This document shows, piece after piece, positions 55,263-64,000 of a stretch of 64,000 nt of DNA. The stretch spans positions 186,001-250,000 of the forward strand of contig NZ_VFPA01000005.1 of the NCBI RefSeq assembly GCF_006716445.1. The letters run 5' to 3'. Position numbers and translations under genes: made by a program. The first letter of the stretch is position 1. The number at the start of each line of letters is the position of its first letter. Source of the stretch: Pseudonocardia kunmingensis. Its GTDB lineage: Bacteria > Actinomycetota > Actinomycetes > Mycobacteriales > Pseudonocardiaceae. The notes beneath the pieces were generated by a model. It searched no databases, was not told where the DNA came from, and was given only the letters and a program-made list of their open reading frames with translations.

Positions 55263-56032
55263 CAGACCGCCGCCTCGGCCTTCCCGCCCGTGAACCGCAC
55301 GTAGCCGTTCTTCTCCAGCTCGTCGGCGAGCTCCGGCCCGCCGGACTCCACCACGCGGCCGCCGGCGAACACGTGCACGCGGTCGGGGGTGATGTGCTGC
55401 AGGATCCGCGTGTAGTGCGTGATCAGCAGCACCCCGGTCTCGCCGCCCGCGCGGTAGCGGTTGACGCCCTCGGACACGACGCGCAGCGCGTCGACGTCCA
55501 GGCCGGAGTCGGTCTCGTCGAGGACGGCGAACTTCGGCTTGAGCAGGGCGAGCTGCAGCACCTCGTGGCGCTTCTTCTCCCCGCCCGAGAAGCCCTCGTT
55601 GACCGAGCGCTCCGCGAAGTCCGAGGCGATGTCGAGGTCGCTCATCGCGCCCTTGACCTCCTTGACCCAGGTGCGCAGCTTCGGCGCCTCGCCGCGGACG
55701 GCGGTGGCCGCCGAGCGCAGGAAGTTCGACATCGAGACGCCGGGCACCTCGACCGGGTACTGCATCGCGAGGAACAGGCCGGCGCGGGCGCGCTCGTCGA
55801 CGGTCATCTCGAGGATGTCCTGGCCGTCGAGCGTGACGCTGCCCGAGGTGATCTCGTACTTGGGGTGCCCCGCGACCGCGTAGGCCAGCGTGGACTTGCC
55901 GGACCCGTTCGGGCCCATGATGGCGTGCGTCTCGCCGGTGCGGACCGTGAGGTCGACGCCCTTCAGGATCTCCTTGGCGCCGTCGTCGGTGGCCACCGAG
56001 ACGTGCAGGTCCTTGATCTCCAGGGTGGACAT
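55262..56032 (-). CDS. sufC: SufC ATPase of the SufBCD scaffold
   Basis: 256 aa ABC-type ATPase: Walker A GPNGSGKST, signature FSGGEKKRHE, Walker B FAVLDETDSGLDVDAL, H-loop LLITHYTRIL. No TM. Powers conformational change of the SufB-SufD complex. 32 nt after the sufD stop; ATG 56032. Confidence 0.95.
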   Translation of the reverse strand: MSTLEIKDLHVSVATDDGAKEILKGVDLTVRTGETHAIMGPNGSGKSTLAYAVAGHPKYEITSGSVTLDGQDILEMTVDERARAGLFLAMQYPVEVPGVSMSNFLRSAATAVRGEAPKLRTWVKEVKGAMSDLDIASDFAERSVNEGFSGGEKKRHEVLQLALLKPKFAVLDETDSGLDVDALRVVSEGVNRYRAGGETGVLLITHYTRILQHITPDRVHVFAGGRVVESGGPELADELEKNGYVRFTGGKAEAAV

Positions 56033-56064
56033 GTCTGTGAGTACTCCGTGGTGGTCGGGTGGCG

Positions 56065-57251
56065 TCAGACGCCGGTGACGGCGAGCTCGGCCTCGATGGC
56101 GGCGTTGAGACGCTCGCGCAGCTCGGGCAGGGTGATCTTCGCGAGGATCTCGCCGAAGAAGCCGCGGACGACGAGGCGGCGCGCGACGTCTTCGGGGATG
56201 CCGCGGCTCTGCAGGTAGAACAGCTGCTCGTCGTCGAACCGGCCGGTGGCGCTCGCGTGCCCGGCCCCGGCGATCTCGCCGGTCTCGATCTCGAGGTTGG
56301 GGATCGAGTCGGCGCGGGCCTTCTCGGTGAGCACGAGGTTGCGGTTGAACTCGAAGGTCTCGGTGCCCTCCGCGGCGGCGCGGATCAGCACGTCGCCGAC
56401 CCACACCGCGTGCGCCCCGTCGCCCTGCAGTGCGTTCTTGTACAGCACGTTGGACCGGCAGTGGGCCACGCCGTGGTCGACGAGCAGGCGCTGCTCGAGG
56501 TGCTGGCCCGCGTCGGCGTAGCCGAGGCCGACCAGCTCGGCGTCGCCGCCGGGGCCGCGGTAGGTGACGGTCTCGGTGACGCGCACCAGGTCGCCGCCCA
56601 GCGCCACCGCGGTGGACCGCAGCGTGGCGTCGCGCCCCACCGACAGGTGGCGCGCCCCTGCGTGCACCGCGTCGTCGGCCCACTCCTCGGTGACCACGAG
56701 CGTGAGCTGCGACCCGTCGCCCAGCACCACCTCGAGGTTGTCGGCCAGCACACCGGATCCGCGCTGCTCGACCACCACGGTGGCCTGCGTGTTCGGGGTG
56801 GTGCGCAGCTGCAGGTGACCCGCGGCGCTGCGCCCCTCCCCCGGCCCCGTCACCGTGATCGTGACGGGCTCCGGCGTGCCGTCCAGCGTGACGAGGGTGG
56901 CCTCGCGGAACGCCGACCACGCGGCGGCCGCGACCCGGTCGGCGGGCACGCCGCCCTCCCCGATCCGCGGGTCGTCGCGCCCGACCGTCTCGGCGGTGAC
57001 CCCCTGTGTGGCGGGGACCTCGACCGCGGCGGCGGCGTCGAACGCCGCGCTGCCGTCGTGCAGGCCGCGCAGCCGGCGCAGCGGCGTGAACCGCCAGTTC
57101 TCCTCGCGGCCGCCGGGGACCTCGAATGCCTCGACGTCGTAGGAGGTGAACCGCTCGCTCGCCGACGCGATCGGCGTCTCGCCCTGACCCTTCTTGGCCC
57201 CCTTGAGCTCGGGGGCGAGGCCGGCAACTTCTGGTGCCGTGTTCGGAACGG

Positions 57252-57255
<4 letters not shown>
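56065..57255 (-). CDS. sufD: SufD scaffold subunit
   Basis: 396 aa beta-helix protein of the SufBC2D scaffold: ENWRFTPLRRLRGLHDG, HAGARHLSVGRDA, the EIETGEIAGAGHASATGRFDDEQLFYLQSRGI stretch shared by SufB and SufD, and the C-terminal helical domain. The His in GHASATG is at the position proposed as a cluster ligand. ATG overlaps the sufB stop (ATGA). Confidence 0.95.
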
Positions 57256-58675
<1,420 letters not shown>

Positions 58676-58679
<4 letters not shown>

Positions 58680-59425
58680 TCGGGCTGCCTCCCTGCAGAG
58701 GTGGTGGTGGTGTCGTGCTTCCGCCGGACGTCGGGAGCGTCCAGCGGAACGTGGGTGGTGCACGCGGAGTCGCCGCGCGCGATGGTGGCCAGCCGCTGCA
58801 CGTGGGTGCCGAGCAGGGCGGCGAACGCCTGGGTCTCAGCCTCGCACAGCTCCGGGAACGCGGCCGCGACGTGGGCAACCGGGCAGTGGTGCTGGCACAG
58901 CTGCACGCCCGCGTGCGACTCGCGGGCCTGCGCCGCGTAGCCGCGCGCCGTGAGCAGCGAGGCCAGCGCCTCCGCCCGCCCGTCGGGACCGGATGCCGCG
59001 GTGATCTGCTGGACGCCGGCGCCGAGCAGGTCGTCGACCCGGCTGCGGGCGAACCCGCGCACCGCCGCCTCCCCGCCGTGCTCGGCGAGGTACTGCAGCG
59101 CGGCGACGGCCAGCTCGTCGTAGCCGTGCCCGAACCGGGCGCGCCCGGCGTCGGTGAGCAGGTACTGCCGGGCAGGCCGGCCGCGGCCGCGCGGGCCTCG
59201 GCGCGGTGCACTGCGCACCTCGGCCTCCCCGTCGGCCAGTAGCGCGTCGAGGTGGCGGCGCACCGCGGGCGCGGACAGCTCCAGCTCGGCGGCCACCGCG
59301 GCGGCCGTGATCGGCCCCTGTTCCATCAGCAGGCGGGCCACGGCCTCACGCGTGCCGCCCTCACCGGCCGACGGCGCCTCAGGAGGGCGGACGTCGACCG
59401 GCGCAGCAGGCCCGGCGCTTTTCAC
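58676..59425 (-). CDS. sufR: SufR, iron-sulfur-sensing repressor of the suf operon
   Basis: 249 aa. DeoR/ArsR-like HTH (ITAAAVAAELELSAPAVRRHLDALLADGEAEV) and C-terminal cluster domain. Cys181, Cys194 and Cys222 reproduce exactly the 13- and 28-residue spacing of the [4Fe-4S] ligands of mycobacterial SufR (Cys203/216/244). The GTG at 59425 is the best start. A GATATACGC patch about 20 nt upstream may be the -10 element. Heads a fully coupled sufR-B-D-C-S-U-T operon and should derepress it when clusters are scarce. Confidence 0.93.
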
Positions 59426-59506
59426 AACACCAGTCTTGCGTATATCCCCGGAGACCGCAAAGCCGGCCACGCCGTGGGTGAGCACGGTCACGTCGGGGGT
59501 GCTCGT

Positions 59507-59519
59507 TAGGCTGCCGCCC
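59507..59519 (+). promoter_or_regulatory. -10 box of mptB, leaderless type
   Basis: TAGGCT (59507-59512) ends 7 nt before ATG 59520. The 94-bp divergent gap with sufR must also contain the sufR promoter and operator. Confidence 0.4.
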
Positions 59520-61121
59520 ATGGTCGCCCGGGAACTCGACTCCGCCGCGGCGGACGCGGAACCCGGGACTGCGGGTGCCGCTCCCCGCGATCCGAGCCGC
59601 ATCGCACGCCGCGTGGGCCTCACCGGCACGCTCCTGATGGCCGTCAGCGGTCTCGGCGCGGGCGCGCTGCCCGTGCCCAACCCGGTGTTCGGCCTGCGGC
59701 TGCTCGGCCTGCCCAGCCGCAACACCACCATCGCCATCGCCGTCAGCTACACCGGCATCTGCCTGCTCGTGCTCGCCTGGTTGTGGATCGGCAAGATGCT
59801 GCGCGCCCGCGGTGCCGTGGCCCCGGCGCCGAACCGGAGCCAGCTGGCCCGCACCGCCGTGCTGTGGGCCGTCCCGCTCGCGGTGGCGCCACCGCTGTTC
59901 TCGCGCGACGTCTACAGCTACCTGGCCCAGAGCGCCACGCTCGCCCGTGGGCTGGACCCCTACGTGCTGGGCCCCGCCGAGGCGCTGGGCGTCGACGACC
60001 CGCTCACCCGCAGCATCCCGACGATCTGGCGCGACACCCCCGCCCCGTACGGGCCGCTGTTCCTGCTGATGGGGCGGGTCATCACCGCCCTGTCGGGCAA
60101 CGACGTCGTCCTCGGGCTCTTCGAGCACCGGCTGCTCGCGCTGGCCGGGGTCGGGCTCATCGTGTGGGCCCTGCCGAAGCTGGCGCGCCGCTGCGGTCTC
60201 GACCCGGGGCTCGCGATGTGGCTGGGCGCCGCCAACCCCCTCGTGCTGTTCCACCTCGTGAGCGGCATCCACAACGAGGCCATCATGATCGGGCTGATGC
60301 TCGCCGGGATGGAGATCGGGTTGCGCGCGGGCGACCGGCTGCTCGACCCCCACCTGCTCGGCGGCGCCCTGCTCATCGTGGCGGCGTCCGCGGTGAAGCT
60401 GCCCGCCCTGCTGGCACTGGGCTTCCTCGGCATGGAGTGGGCGCGGCGGCGCGGCGCGAAGGCCGGGCACGTGGTGGCCGTCGCCTCGGTGTTCCTGCTG
60501 CTCACCCTCGCCGTCTACATCCCGCTGTCGGTGGGCACGGGGGTGGGCATCGGCTGGTTGCAGACCCTCGGCGTGCCCAGCCTCATCCGCAGCTGGATGT
60601 CGGTGTCCACTGACTTCGGCCTGCTGTCGGGACAGGTGGGCATCCTCGCCGGAATGGGCGACCACACCGACTCCACGCTCGTGGTCGCGCGCGGGATCGG
60701 GCTGGCGGTGTCGGGCGTGCTGGTCGTCCTGCTCCTGTTCGCCGTGCTGCGCGGCCGGCTCGACGCGATCACCGGCATGGGCGCCGGTCTCGGCGCCGTC
60801 GTGCTGCTCGGACCGATCGTGCACCCCTGGTACCTGCTGTGGGCCGCGATCCCGCTCGCCGCCACCCGCGGCCTGCCCCGCTACCGGCGCCTCGCCCTCG
60901 CCGCCTCGGCCGTGCTCGCGCTCCTCGTCCCGCCCACGGGCGCCGACTTCAACTTCCGCGCCTTCCAGCTGCCCATGGCGATCATCGCCGGCCTGGGCAT
61001 CCTGCTGGTCATGCTGCTCGTGCTGCGCCGGCACCTCGCCGGTCAGAGCGGGGCGGACATCGACGCGCTGCCCGGCCGTGCCCCGGTGGCGGCTCCGGGG
61101 CCGGACCCGGCACCTCGTTGA
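59520..61121 (+). CDS. mptB: MptB-like alpha-(1-6) mannosyltransferase (GT-C fold)
   Basis: 533 aa, about 13 TM helices. The GT-C catalytic loop is PPLFSRDVYSYLAQSATLARGLDPY between the first helices, followed by TPAPYGPLFLLMGRVI and HNEAIMIGLMLAGME. MptB uses polyprenyl-phosphomannose to build the early mannan core of lipomannan. Divergent from sufR as Rv1459c is from Rv1460. Its C-terminal 30 residues are cytoplasmic and Pro/Ala-rich. Confidence 0.88.
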   Translation: MVARELDSAAADAEPGTAGAAPRDPSRIARRVGLTGTLLMAVSGLGAGALPVPNPVFGLRLLGLPSRNTTIAIAVSYTGICLLVLAWLWIGKMLRARGAVAPAPNRSQLARTAVLWAVPLAVAPPLFSRDVYSYLAQSATLARGLDPYVLGPAEALGVDDPLTRSIPTIWRDTPAPYGPLFLLMGRVITALSGNDVVLGLFEHRLLALAGVGLIVWALPKLARRCGLDPGLAMWLGAANPLVLFHLVSGIHNEAIMIGLMLAGMEIGLRAGDRLLDPHLLGGALLIVAASAVKLPALLALGFLGMEWARRRGAKAGHVVAVASVFLLLTLAVYIPLSVGTGVGIGWLQTLGVPSLIRSWMSVSTDFGLLSGQVGILAGMGDHTDSTLVVARGIGLAVSGVLVVLLLFAVLRGRLDAITGMGAGLGAVVLLGPIVHPWYLLWAAIPLAATRGLPRYRRLALAASAVLALLVPPTGADFNFRAFQLPMAIIAGLGILLVMLLVLRRHLAGQSGADIDALPGRAPVAAPGPDPAPR

Positions 61122-61150
61122 ACCCCAGGTCGAGCCTAAGCTCGTCGGCC

Positions 61151-62080
61151 GTGAACACCGCGCCGCCCGCCGTCGCGGTCCGGGGGCTGGTGAAGCGCTA
61201 CGGCCGCACCACCGCGGTCGACGGTCTCGACCTCGAACTCCGGACCGGCTCCGTCCTCGCCCTGCTCGGACCCAACGGCGCCGGCAAGACCACCACCGTC
61301 GAGGTGTGCGAGGGCTTCCTGCGCGCCGACGGCGGCGAGGTCCGCGTCCTCGGCGTCGACCCGGCCAGGGCGCCGGACGCGCTGCGCGCCCGCATCGGCG
61401 TCATGCCCCAGGGCGGGGGCGCCTACCCCGGGGTGCACGCGGCGGAGATGCTGCGTCTGGTCGCCGCCTGCTCGGCCCACCCGCTCGACGTCGGCTGGCT
61501 CGGCACCGTCCTCGGCCTCGACGGCTGCGCGCGCACCCCCTACAAGCGCCTGTCCGGGGGCCAGCAGCAGCGCGTCGCGCTGGCCTGCGCCGTCGTCGGC
61601 CGCCCGGAGCTGGTCTTCCTCGACGAGCCGACCGCCGGCATGGACCCCCAGGGCCGCAGGCTCGTGTGGGACCTGATCCGCGCGCTGCGCCGCGACGGCG
61701 TGTCGGTGCTGCTCACCACGCACCTGATGGAGGAGGCGGAGGCGCTGGCCGACCACGTCGTCATCGTCGACCACGGCCGGGTGGTGGCGCAGGGCTCGCC
61801 CGCGCAGCTCACGGCGGCGTCCGGGCAGCAGGAGCTGCGCTTCCGCGCCCGCCCTGGCATGGATGTCGCCGAGCTCGCCGCCGCGCTGCCCGCCGGCTAC
61901 GGCGCCGCGGAACCGGCGGCGGGCCGCTACGTGGTGCAGGGCCGCATCGACCCCGCCGTGCTGTCCACGATCACCACGTGGTGCGCCGCCCACGGGGCGC
62001 TCGCCGACGACGTGCAGGTCGCCCGGCGCAGCCTGGAGGACGTGTTCCTCGAGCTCACCGGACGGGAGCTGCGCTCGTGA
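61151..62080 (+). CDS. ABC transporter ATP-binding protein
   Basis: 309 aa. Walker A GPNGAGKTT, signature LSGGQQQRVAL, Walker B LVFLDEPTAGMDP, H-loop LTTHLMEEAEALAD. A DrrA-like C-terminal domain (PGMDVAELAAALPAGYGAAEPA and on) is present, typical of ABC-2 exporters for drugs or lipids. GTG 61151 is 29 nt after mptB. Equivalent genes lie beside mptB in mycobacteria (Rv1458c/Rv1457c). Confidence 0.9.
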   Translation: MNTAPPAVAVRGLVKRYGRTTAVDGLDLELRTGSVLALLGPNGAGKTTTVEVCEGFLRADGGEVRVLGVDPARAPDALRARIGVMPQGGGAYPGVHAAEMLRLVAACSAHPLDVGWLGTVLGLDGCARTPYKRLSGGQQQRVALACAVVGRPELVFLDEPTAGMDPQGRRLVWDLIRALRRDGVSVLLTTHLMEEAEALADHVVIVDHGRVVAQGSPAQLTAASGQQELRFRARPGMDVAELAAALPAGYGAAEPAAGRYVVQGRIDPAVLSTITTWCAAHGALADDVQVARRSLEDVFLELTGRELRS

Positions 62081-62091
62081 GGAGGGGGTCG

Positions 62092-62874
62092 ATGGCGGAG
62101 GAGACCTTCCCCGAGGGCACCTTCACCCCGCGCCCCGGTCCGGGCGCGCCGCTGCGGATGCTCGCCGCCCAGTCGGGCACCGAGCTGCGCCTCGCGCTGC
62201 GCCACGGCGAGCAGGTGCTGCTGACGCTGCTGATCCCGGTGGTCCTGCTGGTGGGCCTCACCCTGCTCACCGTGGTGCCGCTGCCCGAGCCGCGGGTCGC
62301 GGCCGTCGCGCCGGGGGTGCTGGCGCTGGCCGTGATGTCCACGGCGTTCACCGGGCAGGCGATCTCGCTGGGGTTCGACCGCCGCTACGGGGTGCTGCGC
62401 CGCCTCGCGGCCACCGCGCTCCCCCGCTGGCTGCTCGTGGCCGGCCGGCTCACCGCCGTGCTCGGTGTCGTCGCGGTGCAGGTGGTGGTGCTCGGGGCGA
62501 TCGCCGCCGCGCTCGGCTGGCGGCCTGCGGCGGCCGGGGTCGGGTGGGGCCTGCTGCTCGTGCTGCTGGGCTGCGCCGCGTTCGGCGCGCTGGGGATCCT
62601 GCTCGGCGGCTCCCTGCGCGCCGAGGTCACCCTGGCCGTGGCCAACCTCGTCTGGTTCGTGCTGCTGCTGGCCGGGGGCATCGTGGTGCCGCTCGCCCAG
62701 CTGCCCGGACCGCTCGCCACCGTCGGCGCGCTGCTGCCCTCGGGTGCGCTCGCCGAGGGCCTGCGCGCCACGCTCGCGACCGGCGGGCCGCCGAGCGGCG
62801 CGTCGGTGCTCGTGCTGCTCGGGTGGACGCTGGTGGCCACCGCGGTGGCCGTCCGCACGGTCCGCCTGCGCTGA
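62092..62874 (+). CDS. ABC-2 type permease partner
   Basis: 260 aa, six TM helices (from LLTLLIPVVLLVGLTLLTV to VLVLLGWTLVATAVAV). Partner of the ATPase just upstream. GGAGGGGG at 62081-62088 supports ATG 62092; a GTG at 62077 overlapping the ATPase stop is an alternative adding five residues. Exported substrate unknown, perhaps an envelope component given mptB upstream. Confidence 0.88.
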   Translation: MAEETFPEGTFTPRPGPGAPLRMLAAQSGTELRLALRHGEQVLLTLLIPVVLLVGLTLLTVVPLPEPRVAAVAPGVLALAVMSTAFTGQAISLGFDRRYGVLRRLAATALPRWLLVAGRLTAVLGVVAVQVVVLGAIAAALGWRPAAAGVGWGLLLVLLGCAAFGALGILLGGSLRAEVTLAVANLVWFVLLLAGGIVVPLAQLPGPLATVGALLPSGALAEGLRATLATGGPPSGASVLVLLGWTLVATAVAVRTVRLR

Positions 62875-62901
62875 GCGGGCTCGCCGGACCGCCCGCGGGC
62901 T

Positions 62902-62966
62902 CGCACACCGACTCCTGCGCCGGCCCACCGACTGCAGTCGGTGTGCGACGGTCGCAACCGGTGTGG
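62902..62966. repeat. CACACCGA-type palindromic repeat, copy C (degenerate)
   Basis: Same plan as copies A and B, centred on CTGCAG at 62932-62937: outer CACACCG (62904-62910) with CGGTGTG (62959-62965), inner CACCGACTG/CAGTCGGTG. Spacers differ. It lies between convergent permease and ctaD genes. Confidence 0.75.
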
Positions 62967-62994
62967 GAGTGGTCCGCCGCGCGGCGTCGGGCGC

Positions 62995-64000
62995 TCAGCG
63001 CGACTTGGGGTCCCCGTCCGGCTGCTGCTCCCGGCTCGTGGCGTGCGCCATCTCCTCCGACATGGCGGGCTTCCCGCCGACGTGCGCCTCGTTGCGGAAG
63101 CGCTCCACCAGGTGCGGGTAGTGCAACTCGAACGCCGGGCGCTCCGAGCGGATGCGCGGCAGCTCGGTGAAGTTGTGCCGCGGCGGCGGGCACGACGTGG
63201 CCCACTCCAGGGAGTTGCCGAAGCCCCACGGGTCATCGACGGTGACCACGCGCCCGTAGCGGTAGCTGCGGAAGACGTTCCAGATGAACGGCAGCACCGA
63301 TGCACCCAGCACGAACGCCCCGATCGAGGAGATCGCGTTGAGGAGGGTGAAGCCGTCGGTGGGCAGGTAGTCGACGTAGCGGCGGGGCATGCCCTCGTTG
63401 CCCAGCCAGTGCTGCACCAGGAACGTCAGGTGGAAGCCCACGAACGTGAGCCAGAAGTGGACCTTGCCCCAGGTCTCGTCGAGCATCCGGCCGGTCATCT
63501 TCGGGAACCAGAAGTAGATGCCGGCGTAGGTGGCGAACACGATCGTGCCGAACAGCACGTAGTGGAAGTGCGCCACCACGAAGTAGGTGTCGGAGACGTG
63601 GAAGTCCACCGGCGGCGAGGCCAGCAGCACACCCGTCAACCCGCCGAGCAGGAACGTGATGAGGAACCCCACGCTGAACAGCATCGGTGTCTCGAACGTC
63701 AGCTGCCCGCGCCACATCGTGCCGATCCAGGCCACGAACTTGATGCCGGTGGGCACCGCGATGAGGAAGGTCGTGAGGGAGAAGAAGGCCAGCAGCACCG
63801 CGCCGGTGGCGTACATGTGGTGGGCCCAGACGGCGGCCGACAGCGCGCCGATCGCGATCGTGGCGAACACCAGGAACCGGTAGCCGAACTGCGGCTTGCG
63901 GGAGAAGACGGGGATGACCTCGGTGATGATGCCGAAGAACGGCAGCGCCACGATGTAGACCTCGGGGTGGCCGAAGAACCAGAACAGGTGCTGCCACAGG
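62995..64000 (-). CDS. ctaD: Cytochrome c oxidase subunit I, C-terminal part (N-terminus beyond window)
   Basis: About 335 residues of the aa3-type haem-copper oxidase main subunit. Visible: FWFFGHPEVYIVALPFFG with the CuB His and the cross-linked Tyr, WAHHMYATG with the CuB His pair, and VAHFHYVLFGT with the haem a3 and haem a ligands. The C-terminal tail (HAHVGGKPAMSEEM-like, Lys/Asp-rich end) is cytoplasmic. The gene enters from the right edge, so its start and promoter are not seen. Confidence 0.95.
   Translation of the reverse strand, partial: LWQHLFWFFGHPEVYIVALPFFGIITEVIPVFSRKPQFGYRFLVFATIAIGALSAAVWAHHMYATGAVLLAFFSLTTFLIAVPTGIKFVAWIGTMWRGQLTFETPMLFSVGFLITFLLGGLTGVLLASPPVDFHVSDTYFVVAHFHYVLFGTIVFATYAGIYFWFPKMTGRMLDETWGKVHFWLTFVGFHLTFLVQHWLGNEGMPRRYVDYLPTDGFTLLNAISSIGAFVLGASVLPFIWNVFRSYRYGRVVTVDDPWGFGNSLEWATSCPPPRHNFTELPRIRSERPAFELHYPHLVERFRNEAHVGGKPAMSEEMAHATSREQQPDGDPKSR

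Overview
This is high-GC actinobacterial DNA, most like a Pseudonocardiales (Pseudonocardia-like) chromosome. Frequent GTG starts, ATGA/GTGA stop-start overlaps and strongly GC3-biased codons point that way. So do ergothioneine genes, a FAS-II fabG/inhA pair, MptB, a SufR-led SUF operon and a ferrochelatase with a Cys-rich tail. The genus is inferred from gene content and synteny, not from a marker gene.

Layout. 1-7.0 kb: a partial gene, an M20 hydrolase/MHS transporter pair, a TetR regulator with a FAD monooxygenase, and a zinc-knuckle coiled-coil protein, followed by a gene-poor degenerate stretch. 7.0-12.9 kb: a frameshifted membrane gene with two NTF2-like genes, a tyrosine recombinase, a ZTP riboswitch driving a glyA-type gene, two broken genes (F420 reductase and recombinase remnants) and an alpha/beta hydrolase. 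13.2-25.2 kb: hemH, an epoxide hydrolase with divergent marR, inhA, fabG, VWA protein, DUF58 protein, moxR and a RipA-like endopeptidase, all on the minus strand except marR, with acnA divergent. 25.4-34.9 kb: tauE, an RraA-like gene, egtA-B-C-D with a coupled cupin, a tetR and an ABC exporter. 35.0-38.1 kb: crotonase, a small HTH protein and ABC-F. 38.2-53.1 kb: SDR, a tripartite tricarboxylate transporter (TctCBA) joined to a 2-keto-3-deoxygluconate pathway, a dGTPase gene broken by a stop codon, lycopene cyclase, UspA, adenylate cyclase, a WYL regulator and a LysR/racemase pair. 53.1-62.9 kb: sufR-B-D-C-S-U-T on the minus strand, with divergent mptB and an ABC ATPase/permease pair. The window ends inside ctaD.

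The backbone mptB / suf / (crotonase, ABC-F, HTH) / acn / rip / moxR / fabG / inhA / hemH follows the Mycobacterium tuberculosis block from about Rv1459c to Rv1485. The intervening genes behave as accessory insertions into it.

The most unusual signals lie outside the genes. One family of intergenic palindromes shares a CCGACTGCAGTCGG core; it has three copies, one a perfect 68-bp dyad. A second hairpin family has two copies, one of which encodes the last codons of a racemase. A 17-nt dyad related to GTCAACGAA occurs twice. A perfect 24-bp dyad lies upstream of the zinc/coiled-coil gene. Several starts also look leaderless, with a TANNNT box 6-7 nt before the start codon. I saw no CRISPR array, rRNA or tRNA, and no clearly new defence or biosynthetic system.
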